From assembly GCF_002954405.1 (NCBI RefSeq), contig NZ_MQWC01000004.1, positions 3,474,668 through 3,538,667 on the forward strand: a stretch of DNA of 64,000 nt, in the 5' to 3' direction. The DNA is from Salinibacter sp. 10B. Lineage in GTDB: Bacteria > Bacteroidota > Rhodothermia > Rhodothermales > Salinibacteraceae. Shown here piece after piece: positions 1-9,677 of the stretch. The notes below the pieces were generated by a model. The model did not search any database, had not been told where the DNA came from, and saw only the letters and a list, made by a program, of their open reading frames with translations. Both the position numbers and the translations under genes were made by a program. Each line of letters begins with the position of its first letter. The first letter of the stretch is position 1.

Positions 1-171
1 GCCGAAGCGGGCGGAGTCGTACTTCGGCCCCGCAAAGCCCATCATTTCGATGGCACAACAGGCCAGGCCCATCGGCATGGGCATGAGGGAGTTGGACCGC
101 GCCCAGTTCAAAATGGCGTCGACCCGAGTCGTAAAGAAGCCTTGTCCGTTGCTTGCGCTGGATCCAGCCAT
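1..171 (-). CDS. nuoB: NADH-quinone oxidoreductase subunit B, N-terminal part (cut by window edge)
   Basis: Reading the minus strand from the ATG at 169-171 gives 57 open codons to the window edge. The translation contains the NuoB hallmark region: an N-terminal helix with [10 protein letters not shown], then [10 protein letters not shown] carrying the first two cysteines of the N2 [4Fe-4S] site, then KYDSARFG. NuoB holds the terminal iron-sulfur cluster N2 of respiratory complex I, in the peripheral arm close to the quinone site. It lies downstream of nuoA on the same strand, the usual order of nuo operons, with a spacing of 183 bases. The C-terminal part lies outside the window. Confidence 0.93.
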   Translation of the reverse strand, partial: MAGSSASNGQGFFTTRVDAILNWARSNSLMPMPMGLACCAIEMMGFAGPKYDSARFG

Positions 172-354
172 GAGGGTGTGTAGGCAGTTCGGAGGGAGAA
201 AGCAGTCGGCGGCATCAATCCAGTAGATTGATCCACGCCGCGTTAAATGCCGAGGTTTGGGCCCCTGTTTCACCCCCCATTGGGAAATGCACGCGACCGT
301 TGAATTCCTCTGGGTCCGTGCAGCCAAAATTCGCACATCGGAGCGTGCCCGTCG

Positions 355-729
355 CTATTGCTCGAAGTCGAGCCCGCCCTTCTTGATGTCGTAGACCAGT
401 CCCACCAGCAGAATGATTGCGAAGAGGGAGATGACGGCGACCACCCCGAGGCCGGCGCCACTATCGATGAAGTTGTGGAAGCTCGCCGCCCAGGGCCACA
501 TAAAGACGACCTCCACGTCAAAGACGATGAAGATCATCGCCACGAGATAAAACTTGACCGAGTATCGCTCGTGGGCGCTGCCAACCGGGTCCATGCCGCT
601 CTCGTAGGGCATTGTTTTCGTGCCGCTCGGGCGGCTGGGGCCGACGTACGCGGCGGCGGCCAGCAGGGTGAGTGCCAGCCCGGTGGCCAGCGCAATCATC
701 AGAAAAAGGGGCACAAACTCTCCAAACAT
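355..729 (-). CDS. nuoA: NADH-quinone oxidoreductase subunit A
   Basis: This 124-residue membrane subunit of complex I starts at MFGEFVPLF. A longer frame exists, but its extra 25 residues are polar and not NuoA-like. Three hydrophobic segments are visible near residues 5-28, 60-80 and 95-115. The NuoA signature YESGMDP is followed by KFYLVAMIFIVFDVE, the conserved acidic second helix that contributes to the quinone-proton coupling region. nuoB follows after 183 bases, in which no gene is seen. The roughly 300 bases upstream (730-1026) separate it from a TonB receptor on the same strand and should carry the nuo promoter; no element there can be named. Confidence 0.93.
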   Translation of the reverse strand: MFGEFVPLFLMIALATGLALTLLAAAAYVGPSRPSGTKTMPYESGMDPVGSAHERYSVKFYLVAMIFIVFDVEVVFMWPWAASFHNFIDSGAGLGVVAVISLFAIILLVGLVYDIKKGGLDFEQ

Positions 730-1026
730 GGGCCGGTTGGCATCGGTCGCAAAAGAGTGGCGGGGCCGCCTGTACGGTCCGAATCGACAGACGGTTGGGG
801 ACAAATACGGTACGGATTACCCCCCGCGAATGCAACGACGCGCTGGGCCTGCGCCCCAAAAAGTGGATGAAGTGCTGGGAAATGGCGGCCGCGAACGTGT
901 CGCGGGGGCTGCTTGTGGGAGGGAGGCGCCCGATGCCGTGCAGGTCGCCCCGGCGAGGGCCATACGTCTCCCTTCCCCGGCCGCGAAGGAACGGAGGCGC
1001 GTCCGGAAGGCAGCCCGAAGGCACGC

Positions 1027-3942
1027 CTACGGCAACTCGTACGTGAGGCGTCCCATCATCATACGTCCCAACGGCGGCGCCCCGACAAACTCCCGATGTC
1101 GATTGTTGAGGATGTTCTTCCCCGTAACGGTGAGGCTTAGCCCCGGTACCGTGGGAATGTTGTAAGCGAGCCGGACGTCGAGAAGAGTGTAGGGGGCGAC
1201 CGTGCCGACATACGGTCCCGACCGTACAGGGAATCCATCGACATAATGCACTGTGCTTCCGATGGAGACGCCAGCAGGCAGGCCATAGTCGAATCCCCCC
1301 TTTACCTTCAGCGACGGGGCATTCAGGGCCAGGTTGAGGCTGGTGTTGGTCTCATCCAGCTCTTCATTGCTGAAGAAATCGTCGCTCACGTAGGAGACGG
1401 TGCCAAAGGTGGTGAACGTTTCCGTGATATCGACCTCAAGGGAGGCGTCGAGGCCCCAGTACTCTACCTCACCGAAGTTGCGATAGGTAAGGAGGGCGCC
1501 GACCTGGTTGGAGGGGGGCGAGCCGGGGAGAATCGGCTGGTCGGGCTGCACGACGCCCGAAGGGGTTTGGGCAAAGGTCCCCGTTAGAAGGTCGAGCGCT
1601 CGCTGCCGAGAGAGATCGGAGACGGAGAGGAACTGCTGAAAGGCCTGAGATACTGTTGGGGAGTTTGCAAGCTTTTGCTGAAGGTCGGACGAGATGAATT
1701 GTGGGGCAAGGTAGGCGAGGGGAGACTCTACCCGCAGGGGACCCACAAAATCTTCCTTTCGCTCGTAGTATCCGTCGAGGGTCAGGCGGATGCGATCAGC
1801 AATCGTTCCTCGGTATCCGGCCTCAAAAGTTTCCGTGGTCGTTTGCTTCAGGGGCTCAATGTCGGTCGGGCCCTCAACGGCTCGATATCCCATTTCGCTG
1901 TCGTTAGGGATGCCGAGTCGGACGCCTGCTTCCTGCGTGGGCGGCGATGTGAGTTGCGATGCTGGCGTGACGTCGGCTACGGCCCGAAGCAGCTGGGCGT
2001 AGGATTGCTGGGCCTGTGAAGACAGGTCGGCAAGCGGCTCCGTCAGTGATCCCGCTCCGCTGAGCCGGGACGAAAAATCTTGCGCGGTCGCTCCGTAGAC
2101 CGGCTTCACCGGATATTTCGAGAGAGACACCGGCTTTCCAAATGCACCGGGCAAGAAAAAGCGGACCGTGCGCTGGGTACGGAAATTGTCGAAGCTGAAG
2201 CCGTCGGCGGCGCCGAGGCCCCGAAACGCGAGTTCTCGGTTGCCGCCGAGACTGCGCCGTTGGGCGGATACGTCCAGAAACAGTGAGTTGACGCCAGGCG
2301 AGGAGAAGGCCTGATTGTAGCTTGTTCGGAGCGAGTGGTTTTCCCCCACGTTTACGACGAGTGCTGCCCGTGGGGAGAGTTGCACTTCCTTCACGACGTT
2401 GTTGTAGTCGGCCCGGCCCGCAAGGGTAAGGGAAAGCGGGGCCCACAGGTCCGTAGTCGTCTGCAGGTATCCCCCGTATTCATTGATGTCGTCGCGGCCT
2501 TCGTTGCGGCCCAGGACCGTTCCCTCCGTGCGGGGGCGCGTGAGATTGACGTCGGAGCCGGTAACCACCTGTGTGTTGAGAGCGTCGAGCCCAAAGTTGT
2601 ACTGCATTTGTCCCGTCCACAGGAGCCCCTTGTCGGTTGTGGCACGACCGCTGCCCAAAACGTAGGTGTCTGCCGTCGAGTGATTTTGGTTCAGGTAAGC
2701 CTGTGCAAAGAAGTTGCCGGCCTCAAAGCGAACCTGGCCGTAGCTGGTGCCAAACCCGTCGGTCTGCAGCGTGCCAATGCCCGACTGCAACGTGCTTGTT
2801 AGGGACGAGTACCCGCCGCTTAGGGTGAGGTCGGTCTCGTCCCCGAAGCGGTACGTCATCATGCCGTTCAGATTGTATTTGAAATACAAGTCCTTGCGGC
2901 GTAATTGGGCTTCCTGTTGTTGGTCGTCGTCAAAGTCCCCCGTCGTGTGGTTACGGTCCACGAGGGCCGGGGCATTCGGGTCCTGATAGATTCGGTAGCG
3001 TGCAATCTCGGCCGCATCCTGAGGGTGATTGGGATTTAGGTCCCACTCGTTGGTGCGGCTAAACTGCGCCGTTACCTTGTAGCCCACATGATCGCCAAGA
3101 ATTCCAGCCTGGCGTGTCTGAGCGTTAAAGAAGGCACGCGACCCACCTGCGACTGAGAGTGCAGTTCCCGGGCTCTGAAATGGCTCCTTCGTAAAGAAAT
3201 GGATCACTCCGTTATCGACGCCGGGACCGTAAAGCGCCGAGCCAGGTCCCCGTACCACCTCCACCCGGCTCAGGTCCAGAGGAATGCTTGGCATGATGCT
3301 GTACGTATTTACGCCGAGGGAAGGAGTTGAGGATTCTCGGTAATCGGTAAGCACGTGGACACCACTGGAGAAGGCCTCATTGAAGCCGCGCAGGGCCACC
3401 TCCCGCCGGTCCACTCCGGTTTGGGCCATGTCAACCCCGGGGACACTCCGGAGGGCTTCAACCGACGAGGTGGTCACCTCGCGGCGGATCTGCTCCGGCT
3501 GCAAAACAGTGATAGAGGCGGGGGCGTCGAGCACTTTCTCTTGCTGGCGCGACGCTGACACCACCACCGTTTCGAGACTTTCGGTCTCAATCTCCAGCTC
3601 TACCTGCACGTCGCGGGACTCGCCGGCCTCTAGGGTGAGAGGGATCTGGCGCTCCTTGTAGCCGATAAATCGGACCTCAATTACAAACTTTCCCGGGGGG
3701 AGGCCGGTGATCTGAAAATTTCCGTTTGCATCTGTTGTGGTTCCTCGCGCGACCTCGGCCGTACTCACATCTCGGAGCATGACCGTCGTTCCCACGAGGG
3801 GCGCCTCGTCTCGAGCATCGACCACCGTTCCGGTGAGAGTCGCAGGTTGCCCCTGCGCCGGAAGAGCGGCGAAAAGCAACAGAAGACTGACGGAGAGGAG
3901 GCAGACGGGTCCCTGTGAGGGGAAGACATCGGGAATAGCCAT
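1027..3942 (-). CDS. TonB-dependent outer-membrane receptor with carboxypeptidase-regulatory-like domain
   Basis: The 971-residue protein has a signal peptide (about residues 1-32, ending near AQGQ), a CarboxypepD_reg-like beta-sandwich (about 35-120), a plug domain with the motifs SITVLQPEQI and VEVVRGPGSALYGPG, and a C-terminal beta-barrel ending in RLTYELP. This is the architecture of energy-dependent outer-membrane importers of Bacteroidota and Rhodothermota. The substrate is not evident, and no SusD partner is adjacent. It is a paralogue of the receptor at 4885-7131: the plug and the last 25 residues are nearly the same, but this copy has two extra barrel stretches of roughly 100 residues each, presumably long extracellular loops. 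No cobalamin riboswitch box was seen upstream. Confidence 0.9.
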   Translation of the reverse strand: MAIPDVFPSQGPVCLLSVSLLLLFAALPAQGQPATLTGTVVDARDEAPLVGTTVMLRDVSTAEVARGTTTDANGNFQITGLPPGKFVIEVRFIGYKERQIPLTLEAGESRDVQVELEIETESLETVVVSASRQQEKVLDAPASITVLQPEQIRREVTTSSVEALRSVPGVDMAQTGVDRREVALRGFNEAFSSGVHVLTDYRESSTPSLGVNTYSIMPSIPLDLSRVEVVRGPGSALYGPGVDNGVIHFFTKEPFQSPGTALSVAGGSRAFFNAQTRQAGILGDHVGYKVTAQFSRTNEWDLNPNHPQDAAEIARYRIYQDPNAPALVDRNHTTGDFDDDQQQEAQLRRKDLYFKYNLNGMMTYRFGDETDLTLSGGYSSLTSTLQSGIGTLQTDGFGTSYGQVRFEAGNFFAQAYLNQNHSTADTYVLGSGRATTDKGLLWTGQMQYNFGLDALNTQVVTGSDVNLTRPRTEGTVLGRNEGRDDINEYGGYLQTTTDLWAPLSLTLAGRADYNNVVKEVQLSPRAALVVNVGENHSLRTSYNQAFSSPGVNSLFLDVSAQRRSLGGNRELAFRGLGAADGFSFDNFRTQRTVRFFLPGAFGKPVSLSKYPVKPVYGATAQDFSSRLSGAGSLTEPLADLSSQAQQSYAQLLRAVADVTPASQLTSPPTQEAGVRLGIPNDSEMGYRAVEGPTDIEPLKQTTTETFEAGYRGTIADRIRLTLDGYYERKEDFVGPLRVESPLAYLAPQFISSDLQQKLANSPTVSQAFQQFLSVSDLSRQRALDLLTGTFAQTPSGVVQPDQPILPGSPPSNQVGALLTYRNFGEVEYWGLDASLEVDITETFTTFGTVSYVSDDFFSNEELDETNTSLNLALNAPSLKVKGGFDYGLPAGVSIGSTVHYVDGFPVRSGPYVGTVAPYTLLDVRLAYNIPTVPGLSLTVTGKNILNNRHREFVGAPPLGRMMMGRLTYELP

Positions 3943-4884
3943 TGTTGATCTGCGGTCGGTCCAAAGGAATTGGCGGAGAAGGTGCTGCCTTTAGCCCGAC
4001 TCCCATGACCTTGCACATCTTCTATGGTAAGCGCGAGACCAAAGAACGGAAGTCCAGTCGGGCTCGCGATATGGGAGCGAACTGCAGAACATGAGATGCT
4101 ACGGCCCGAGCCGTGACCTCTCGATTTGACTCTCTAGGACTCGGAAGAATCGGATCTGTTCATAAATACAATTAGAAAAAGAGTGATAAGATGTCAATAG
4201 TCAAATGTCTTAAAATAGAGCAATATTTCTTTCTTTTTCATGGTGTCTTTTAAGGTTGTACTGAAGGAGAGTAATATTGTGGGTAGGGGGATGCATGGGA
4301 GAGACGGGATGAAATGAGGCACCTTACGATGGGAAGTGAAGAGTAATCATCTCGTGCAGCATTTCGCTTTGGACGCCCCCTTAGTGGGGGTCGCGCTAAG
4401 TAATAGGGAGCGGGCGAATGAGGTGATCGTCGCGAGAGATGGCTAAAAATCAGCTCTGAAGACTACCGGCGAAAACCATACTTTCATCACGAGAAGACCG
4501 ATTAGGGACGGTCGTGTCTAAACCCGATGTCATTTCAGAAAGAGCGAAATGTCCGTCGATTGTCCGGTCCGTAGGTGGGGCCTTCTTTTAAACGGTAATC
4601 GAGCGTTTGAGCACGCGCACCCCTTTCTGATTTTTAGAGACTGTTTTGATTTCCCACGATGACAGTTCAGGCAGAGCGCGACGACTGCAGATCGTCGGGA
4701 TCCAACAGGGGCTCCTTCTGAGCAACGGACGGTCCTCCAATTCCTGCGAAATATCTCGTCGCTTCTCAAACCCGCTCAAAAATCAAAATAGTCTCTTAGA
4801 CCGGCTATCGATCAAAACAGTCTCCGGGAGCTGGATCTGATGTTTTTGTAGAAGGCACGTGGGAAGGGGAAGAGAAGTGAAAAG
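3943..4884. other. 942-base intergenic region between the two TonB receptor genes
   Basis: No convincing gene is present; the open frames here are short and resemble no family. The segment around 4130-4260 is distinctly AT-rich compared with its surroundings and probably contains the promoter of the receptor at 1027-3942. A small GC hairpin lies at 4375-4391 (five C, loop ttagt, five G). The right half carries the inverted repeats described separately. Confidence 0.6.
4636..4824. repeat. Short inverted repeats of unknown origin
   Basis: The 14-mer GAGACTGTTTTGAT at 4637-4650 recurs exactly in inverted orientation at 4811-4824, and a further inverted copy with one mismatch is at 4780-4796 (16 of 17 matching against 4636-4652). 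The arms bracket 130-190 bases. Paired arms at this distance could be ends of a non-autonomous element or a decayed insertion sequence. No transposase-like reading frame or target duplication was recognised between or beside them. Confidence 0.5.
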
Positions 4885-7131
4885 CTACGGTAACTCGTAG
4901 GTGAGGCGAACGATGATCTGACGACCCACTGCAGGGGCTCCCACAAACTCTCGATGGTCGCTGTCGAGCGCGTTTTTCGCGGTTACGTCGATTCGGAGGC
5001 CGGGCACAGGCGCTAGACGATAGCTCGCCCGCACGTCCAGCAGGGAATAGGCATCGACGTTCCCGACGTACGGTCCCCACCGCACGGGGAACGGGTCGAC
5101 GTACTGCGCCGTGACGCCCACCGAGAAGCCGGCCGCCCAGCCGTAGTCGATGCCGCCCTTGATGGAGGAAGAGGGGGCGTTCAGGGCCACGGGCGGCGTG
5201 GCGTCATTCGCGCCGGAAAACCGGTCGTCGGTGACGAGCGAAACGTTGGCAAAGGCAGAGACTGTTTCTGTCGGGGAGACCGAGATCGAGGCGTCGAGCC
5301 CGCTGTAGTGGATCCGTTCGACGATGTCGTACGAACGATTCTCGCCGTTGCGGGACGGCGTTAGTACGTTCTGCTTCCACTCGTAGTAGCCGTCGAGGTG
5401 CACGCGGATCCGATCGGCAAAGGTGCCCTTGTATCCGAACTCGATTGTCTGGGTCGTCAGGGATGCGTCGGGATTCACGTCGAAGCGCCCGGTGACGAAG
5501 AGGGGATCGGTGCCCGGATGTGACACTGACCGGGTGTACCCGGCGCGGAGGGAGTGTTGCGATGCCAGGTCGTAGACGAGCGTCGCGCGGGGAGTGAATG
5601 AGGTGTTCTTTGCCAGGTCGTTGTAGTCGACGCGGCTGCCGAGCGTCAGCGTCAGGGGAGGAGCCACCTCGGTGGTGGTCTGGAGATAGGTGCCGTAGCG
5701 GCCAACCGTCTCCTGCGGGAAAGGAGAGGCATCGGTCGTCGGACGGGTTACATCGAAGTCGACACCGCCGAGCAGTTGCGTGTTGAGACCCAGTTCTCCG
5801 CTGTCGTATTGCGCCTGTCCGGTCCACCGTGTCCCCTCGTTGAGCACCGTCTCGCCGGCATCGAGGCGGTAGGCCTCGCCGAGATCAAGATTTCGGTTCA
5901 ATCCCACGCTTGCAGAAAAGGCAGCGGCGTCGAGCTGCAACTGCGTGTAGGTATAGCTGAGATCGTTCGCCTGGAGAGTGCCGATGCCAGTCTGTAGCGG
6001 ACTGGTAAGGGACGCAAAGCCGCCCCGAAGCGAGAGCTGCGTGTCGTCCGGAAAGCGGTAGGTGAGCCGGCCGTTTGTGTTAAAAGTGCGGTAGAGATCG
6101 TCACGTCGGAGCTGGCGGTCCTTCGTGAGACGACCTGATGGAATCGGCTCGTTCGGGCTGTACCTTCGGTAGCGACTCACTTCCGCTGCATCTTTCGAGT
6201 TGGTGGAGTCAAGCATCCACTCGTCCGCTCGGCTGAACTGGCCCGTAAACTTGTAGCCCACCGTGCCGCCGATCACACCGGCCTGTCGGAACTGAACGTC
6301 GACGAACGACTGCGAGCCTCCGGCTACCGAAAGCGAGGTGCCCGGCGCTCGGAACGGGTCGCGAGTAAAAAACTGGACGAGGCCGCCGCCTGCTTCCGGG
6401 CCGTAGAGGGGCGTGGCGGGGCCGCGCACCACCTCAATCCGACTCAGGTCGTGTGGCATGATCGACATGGGGCCGAACGCGTGAGCGCCGAGGAGCGGAA
6501 ACTCCGCCGGACGGTCGTCCACGCGGATATGGGGAGAGCCGGAAAAGGGAGGGGCGAAGCCACGGAGGGATAGCGTGCGTCGGTCAATCCCTGTTTGGGC
6601 AACATGCACCCCGGCTGTCGGGCGCAGGGCCTCGATGGGGGAAGATGCACCTTCCTGTCGGATGACCTCCGGCGTGAGGACTGAAATAGAGGCAGGCACC
6701 TCCAACGCTCGTTCCGGCCGCCGCGTCGCCGACAGCACGATGGACTCGTAGCTTGCGCCGCTTGGGGACAGCGTAACCGTCACGTCCTTCGACTCGCCCG
6801 CTTCCAGCAGTACGGGGCGCCGGTGTTCTGTATAGCCGAGCAGCTGCACCTCCAGAACATATTGGCCGCGGGGCGGATCGGCGAGTTGGAACGTGCCGTC
6901 CCGGTCTGTCGATGTCTCCCGAAGAACGTTCGGGGACTCGACGGCGCGAAGGGTCACCTCCGCTCCCATAAGGGGACGTTCGCTGCCAGCCTCGACGACG
7001 GTGCCCGTGAGGACAGGAGACGGTTGGGCGAAGCTGGGGATGGGCCCGAGGCCGAGCAGCGTCCCGAGAAGTCCCACAATCAGCCATTCAACAGAGCCAC
7101 GAACAGGCACTCTGACGACGCTGAATGTCAT
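4885..7131 (-). CDS. TonB-dependent outer-membrane receptor, shorter paralogue
   Basis: The 748-residue receptor has the same order of parts as its neighbour: signal peptide (about 1-36, ending SFAQP), CarboxypepD_reg-like domain (about 40-120), plug with ISVLTPEVI and IEVVRGPATPLYGPE, then a 22-strand-type barrel ending in VRLTYELP. The barrel is close to the family's compact size. The extra-loop regions of the 971-residue paralogue are absent, suggesting that the two copies diverged in ligand specificity after a tandem duplication. The M19 dipeptidase gene upstream ends 103 bases before this start, so cotranscription is possible. Substrate unknown. Confidence 0.9.
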   Translation of the reverse strand: MTFSVVRVPVRGSVEWLIVGLLGTLLGLGPIPSFAQPSPVLTGTVVEAGSERPLMGAEVTLRAVESPNVLRETSTDRDGTFQLADPPRGQYVLEVQLLGYTEHRRPVLLEAGESKDVTVTLSPSGASYESIVLSATRRPERALEVPASISVLTPEVIRQEGASSPIEALRPTAGVHVAQTGIDRRTLSLRGFAPPFSGSPHIRVDDRPAEFPLLGAHAFGPMSIMPHDLSRIEVVRGPATPLYGPEAGGGLVQFFTRDPFRAPGTSLSVAGGSQSFVDVQFRQAGVIGGTVGYKFTGQFSRADEWMLDSTNSKDAAEVSRYRRYSPNEPIPSGRLTKDRQLRRDDLYRTFNTNGRLTYRFPDDTQLSLRGGFASLTSPLQTGIGTLQANDLSYTYTQLQLDAAAFSASVGLNRNLDLGEAYRLDAGETVLNEGTRWTGQAQYDSGELGLNTQLLGGVDFDVTRPTTDASPFPQETVGRYGTYLQTTTEVAPPLTLTLGSRVDYNDLAKNTSFTPRATLVYDLASQHSLRAGYTRSVSHPGTDPLFVTGRFDVNPDASLTTQTIEFGYKGTFADRIRVHLDGYYEWKQNVLTPSRNGENRSYDIVERIHYSGLDASISVSPTETVSAFANVSLVTDDRFSGANDATPPVALNAPSSSIKGGIDYGWAAGFSVGVTAQYVDPFPVRWGPYVGNVDAYSLLDVRASYRLAPVPGLRIDVTAKNALDSDHREFVGAPAVGRQIIVRLTYELP

Positions 7132-7234
7132 GACGAGGAGGCAACATCACGTTGTGCAACCTCACCGAGAACAGGAGGATGTAACGACTAGCCCCGACAC
7201 ATCCGTTCCCCGCAGTTCTGCGATGTTGTCCCCT

Positions 7235-8407
7235 TTATTGTTCAGACGGAAGCGTTTCTCGGAGGACGCGGACGACATTTCCGCTCATGATCTTCTGAAT
7301 CTCGTTCGGGGAGAAGCCCGCGTCTAAAAGAGCCTCAGTGAGATAGGGCAGACCCGCCGCATCGAAAGGGACCGAGACCGTGCCGTCGAAGTCGGTGCCG
7401 AGCGCCACGTGCTCTACGCCCACGAGGTCGGCCACGTGGCGCATGGCCCGAGCGGTGGCGGCCGGGCTGTCACCACAGACGGCTCGCTCCCAAATGCCGA
7501 TACCAATGAGACCGCCTTGCTTGGCAATGGCCTTGATGTGGCGGTCGCTCAGGTTGCGCGGGCTGTCACAGGTGCCGCGCACGCCGGTGTGCGAGACCAC
7601 AACCGGCTCCTCGGTTCGAACCAGAACGTCGTCAATGAGGGCCTCAGAGGCGTGGGCGAGGTCGAGGATCACGTTCTGATTCTTCAGCCGGCCAAGTACG
7701 TCTTCGCCAAAATCGGTGAGGCCGCCCGTTTTTAGACCGGTACTCGACCCGCCGAGAGCGTTGTCGAACAGGTGCGTGAGGCTCATCATGCAGTATCCGG
7801 CCTCCACGAGGGTATCCACGTTTGTGGCGTCGCCTTCTAGTGCATGCAGCCCCTCCACGGCGAGCAGTGTCCCGAGCACCTCCGGGGTTTCGGACCGGCG
7901 GTCCAGGGTTTGATTGAGGTCGGCCTGCGTGCGAATGAGCGTGAGCTGCTCGTCCCGTTCCAGGGCGCGGTGGAGCTTCCGGGCCTGATAGAGGGCCCGG
8001 TCCAGGCGGCTCGTCCAGGTGCGCGGTGGCCAGCGCTGTGCTGCCGCGAGAAATGGGATCTGGTCGAGCGACGAGGCATCGGTGCCCGCGTAGCTTCGGC
8101 CCTGAGGCACCTGCGTGACGGCAGCAAACACCTGGAGGCCAACGTTGCCGTCACGGAGGCGAGGCACGTCCGTATGTCCGCGGTCGTATCGGGTCAGCGG
8201 ATCGCGGGGCCATAGGAGAAGGTCGTTGTGCAGGTCGGCCACCATGGTTGTGTCGTGCACGGCCTGAGCGCGGTCGGACACGGGCGCGGAGGGGGCATCG
8301 GGCTTCTTGTTGAATCGGGCGTCCGCAATGGGAGCGGCAATGGTGAAGTAGCCAACCACGGCGAGGACGAGGAATCCGCTGATGGCGTACAGCACAAGAC
8401 GAAGCAT
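7235..8407 (-). CDS. Membrane-anchored M19 (renal-type) dipeptidase
   Basis: The start at 8407 (MLRLVLYAISGF) places a single membrane anchor at residues 4-24; an upstream Met 31 codons earlier would add a proline-rich, unlikely extension. The catalytic metal ligands of peptidase family M19 are visible in order: DLHND, the bridging Glu in AVEGLHALEG, then LTH, VVSHTG and finally LGTDFDG. These zinc enzymes hydrolyse dipeptides, including some with D-residues. The protein of about 390 residues is of typical family length plus the anchor and is probably periplasmic. It lies directly upstream of a TonB receptor on the same strand, which may hint at a peptide-scavenging role (inference). Confidence 0.92.
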   Translation of the reverse strand: MLRLVLYAISGFLVLAVVGYFTIAAPIADARFNKKPDAPSAPVSDRAQAVHDTTMVADLHNDLLLWPRDPLTRYDRGHTDVPRLRDGNVGLQVFAAVTQVPQGRSYAGTDASSLDQIPFLAAAQRWPPRTWTSRLDRALYQARKLHRALERDEQLTLIRTQADLNQTLDRRSETPEVLGTLLAVEGLHALEGDATNVDTLVEAGYCMMSLTHLFDNALGGSSTGLKTGGLTDFGEDVLGRLKNQNVILDLAHASEALIDDVLVRTEEPVVVSHTGVRGTCDSPRNLSDRHIKAIAKQGGLIGIGIWERAVCGDSPAATARAMRHVADLVGVEHVALGTDFDGTVSVPFDAAGLPYLTEALLDAGFSPNEIQKIMSGNVVRVLRETLPSEQ

Positions 8408-8628
8408 TGGGGGACGGCAGTCGGTCGTGGTGAGAGGAAAGACGAGGACAGGGGGAAGTGCAAAGAGAGGGGGCGGAGGGGAGGTGTCTCTGGTGTGCAT
8501 CTCGGACTGACATCATCCGGGCAACGTAATCAAATTCATATCCTCCGTACGATCTCCTGCTTGAAATCTCATCTTAATTTTGGGATCCTCCTTCGTCGAA
8601 CATTTTGCAGTCAATAGGCCCATTTTCC

Positions 8629-8979
8629 ATGAGCGACGATTCGTTTTCCGAGTCCATCCGATTTTCGGCTACGGCGGCCGTGTCGGGGCTCGTCATGATG
8701 GCCATTCTGGTTGTGGGCGGCTACTACCTGTACCGGTGGGCCGCACCCCGATACGAAGAAGTACAGCGCCAGACGTACGAAGAAAGCCGACAGCACGTGG
8801 AGGGAACGGTTCAGGACCTGATGCGCTACCGCGTGAAGTATCAGTCTGCCGAGTCTGATCACAAGTCGGCCATCCGACAGCTGGTGCTGCGTCGAGCACG
8901 TGATCTGGACTCGTCGGACATGCCCACGAACCTTCGCCAGTGGGTGGACAGTCTTCGAGGGCGCCAACCGGCCCCATAG
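8629..8979 (+). CDS. Small single-pass membrane protein of unknown function
   Basis: The 116-residue product (start MSDDSFSES) has one hydrophobic helix at about residues 13-37 (AAVSGLVMMAILVVGGYYLY) followed by a charged, probably coiled-coil segment (YEEVQRQTYEESRQHVEG) and a basic tail. No family was recognised. It is followed 39 bases later by a lipoprotein gene on the same strand, so the two are likely transcribed together. Its topology suggests an inner-membrane anchor with a soluble helical domain. Confidence 0.7.
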   Translation: MSDDSFSESIRFSATAAVSGLVMMAILVVGGYYLYRWAAPRYEEVQRQTYEESRQHVEGTVQDLMRYRVKYQSAESDHKSAIRQLVLRRARDLDSSDMPTNLRQWVDSLRGRQPAP

Positions 8980-9018
8980 ATTTCATTTCCTGTTGTATCT
9001 ATTTGCGTTGAGTTTTCC

Positions 9019-9516
9019 ATGTATACAGTACTCCGCCTCGTTCTGTCCGTCGGATTGCTTTTCGTGCTTTCAGGGTGTGGCGAAACGGCGACCGAGAAGG
9101 CCAGTGAGGACGTGCAACAGCTGGCTCAGCGCCTGTACTCCGAGATCGGGACACCTGAGATCAATAACTTTCAGGAGTACAAGTTTGCAAAGCAGATCAT
9201 GGAGATGCGGGACGAGCGCATCACGACCTACACGTACCATGTGGACCGGAACGGCAACCGGCACTTCATCTGCAAGTCTATTGGGTATGGCCTGCCGTAC
9301 TCGACCCAGCTCACCAATCCCAAGCAGTTCCAGAGCAACTTTGGGGATGCGTACGGCAAGCTTCCGCAGCGCGAGCCCAACGGCTTGTATATGCCCGACA
9401 ACGTAAACGCCACCTGGATTTTGTGTTCGGACGGGGACGGGGGCATAGAACCCGTGTACAGCGAACCCAAGCTCTTTGTCTCACCCGTTCCGATCGATAG
9501 CCTGGCCGGGCGGTAG
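9019..9516 (+). CDS. Predicted lipoprotein of unknown function
   Basis: The 165-residue protein starts with a hydrophobic signal ending in a lipobox (VLSGC, Cys at about residue 20), so it should be lipid-anchored in the envelope. The mature part is mixed helical and strand, with FICKSIGYGLPYSTQLTNP and a C-terminal YSEPKLFVSPVP. It resembles no family I can name. The gene starts 39 bases after the preceding small membrane protein and probably shares its transcript. Confidence 0.75.
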   Translation: MYTVLRLVLSVGLLFVLSGCGETATEKASEDVQQLAQRLYSEIGTPEINNFQEYKFAKQIMEMRDERITTYTYHVDRNGNRHFICKSIGYGLPYSTQLTNPKQFQSNFGDAYGKLPQREPNGLYMPDNVNATWILCSDGDGGIEPVYSEPKLFVSPVPIDSLAGR

Positions 9517-9657
9517 TGGGCGCGGATGTTCAGTGAGAGGGAACGAGACGGGACGGGAGGGCAACTCGTCGCGCAAATCCTCCAATTCGTCGTACACCCT
9601 CGAACGGGACACAGTCAACGTGCGTGTCTCTTCTCGACGCAGCACAGGGCGTACCCT

Positions 9658-9677
9658 CGCCGGCGGCACTGCCGGCG
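9658..9677 (+). terminator. GC-rich hairpin downstream of the lipoprotein gene
   Basis: CGCCGGC at 9658-9664 pairs perfectly with GCCGGCG at 9671-9677 across a six-base loop, about 140 bases after the lipoprotein stop. There is no clean T-run directly after it, so termination is a guess based on position. The surrounding 272-base gap (9517-9788) shows nothing else recognisable. Confidence 0.3.

Noticed and set aside
4374-4400. Possible tRNA arm (CCCCC loop GGGGG)
   Set aside because: No acceptor stem, T-loop or anticodon arm can be folded around it.
4588-4779. Transposase remnant between the inverted repeats
   Set aside because: The short frames here show no DDE or other transposase motif; only the repeat arms are supported.
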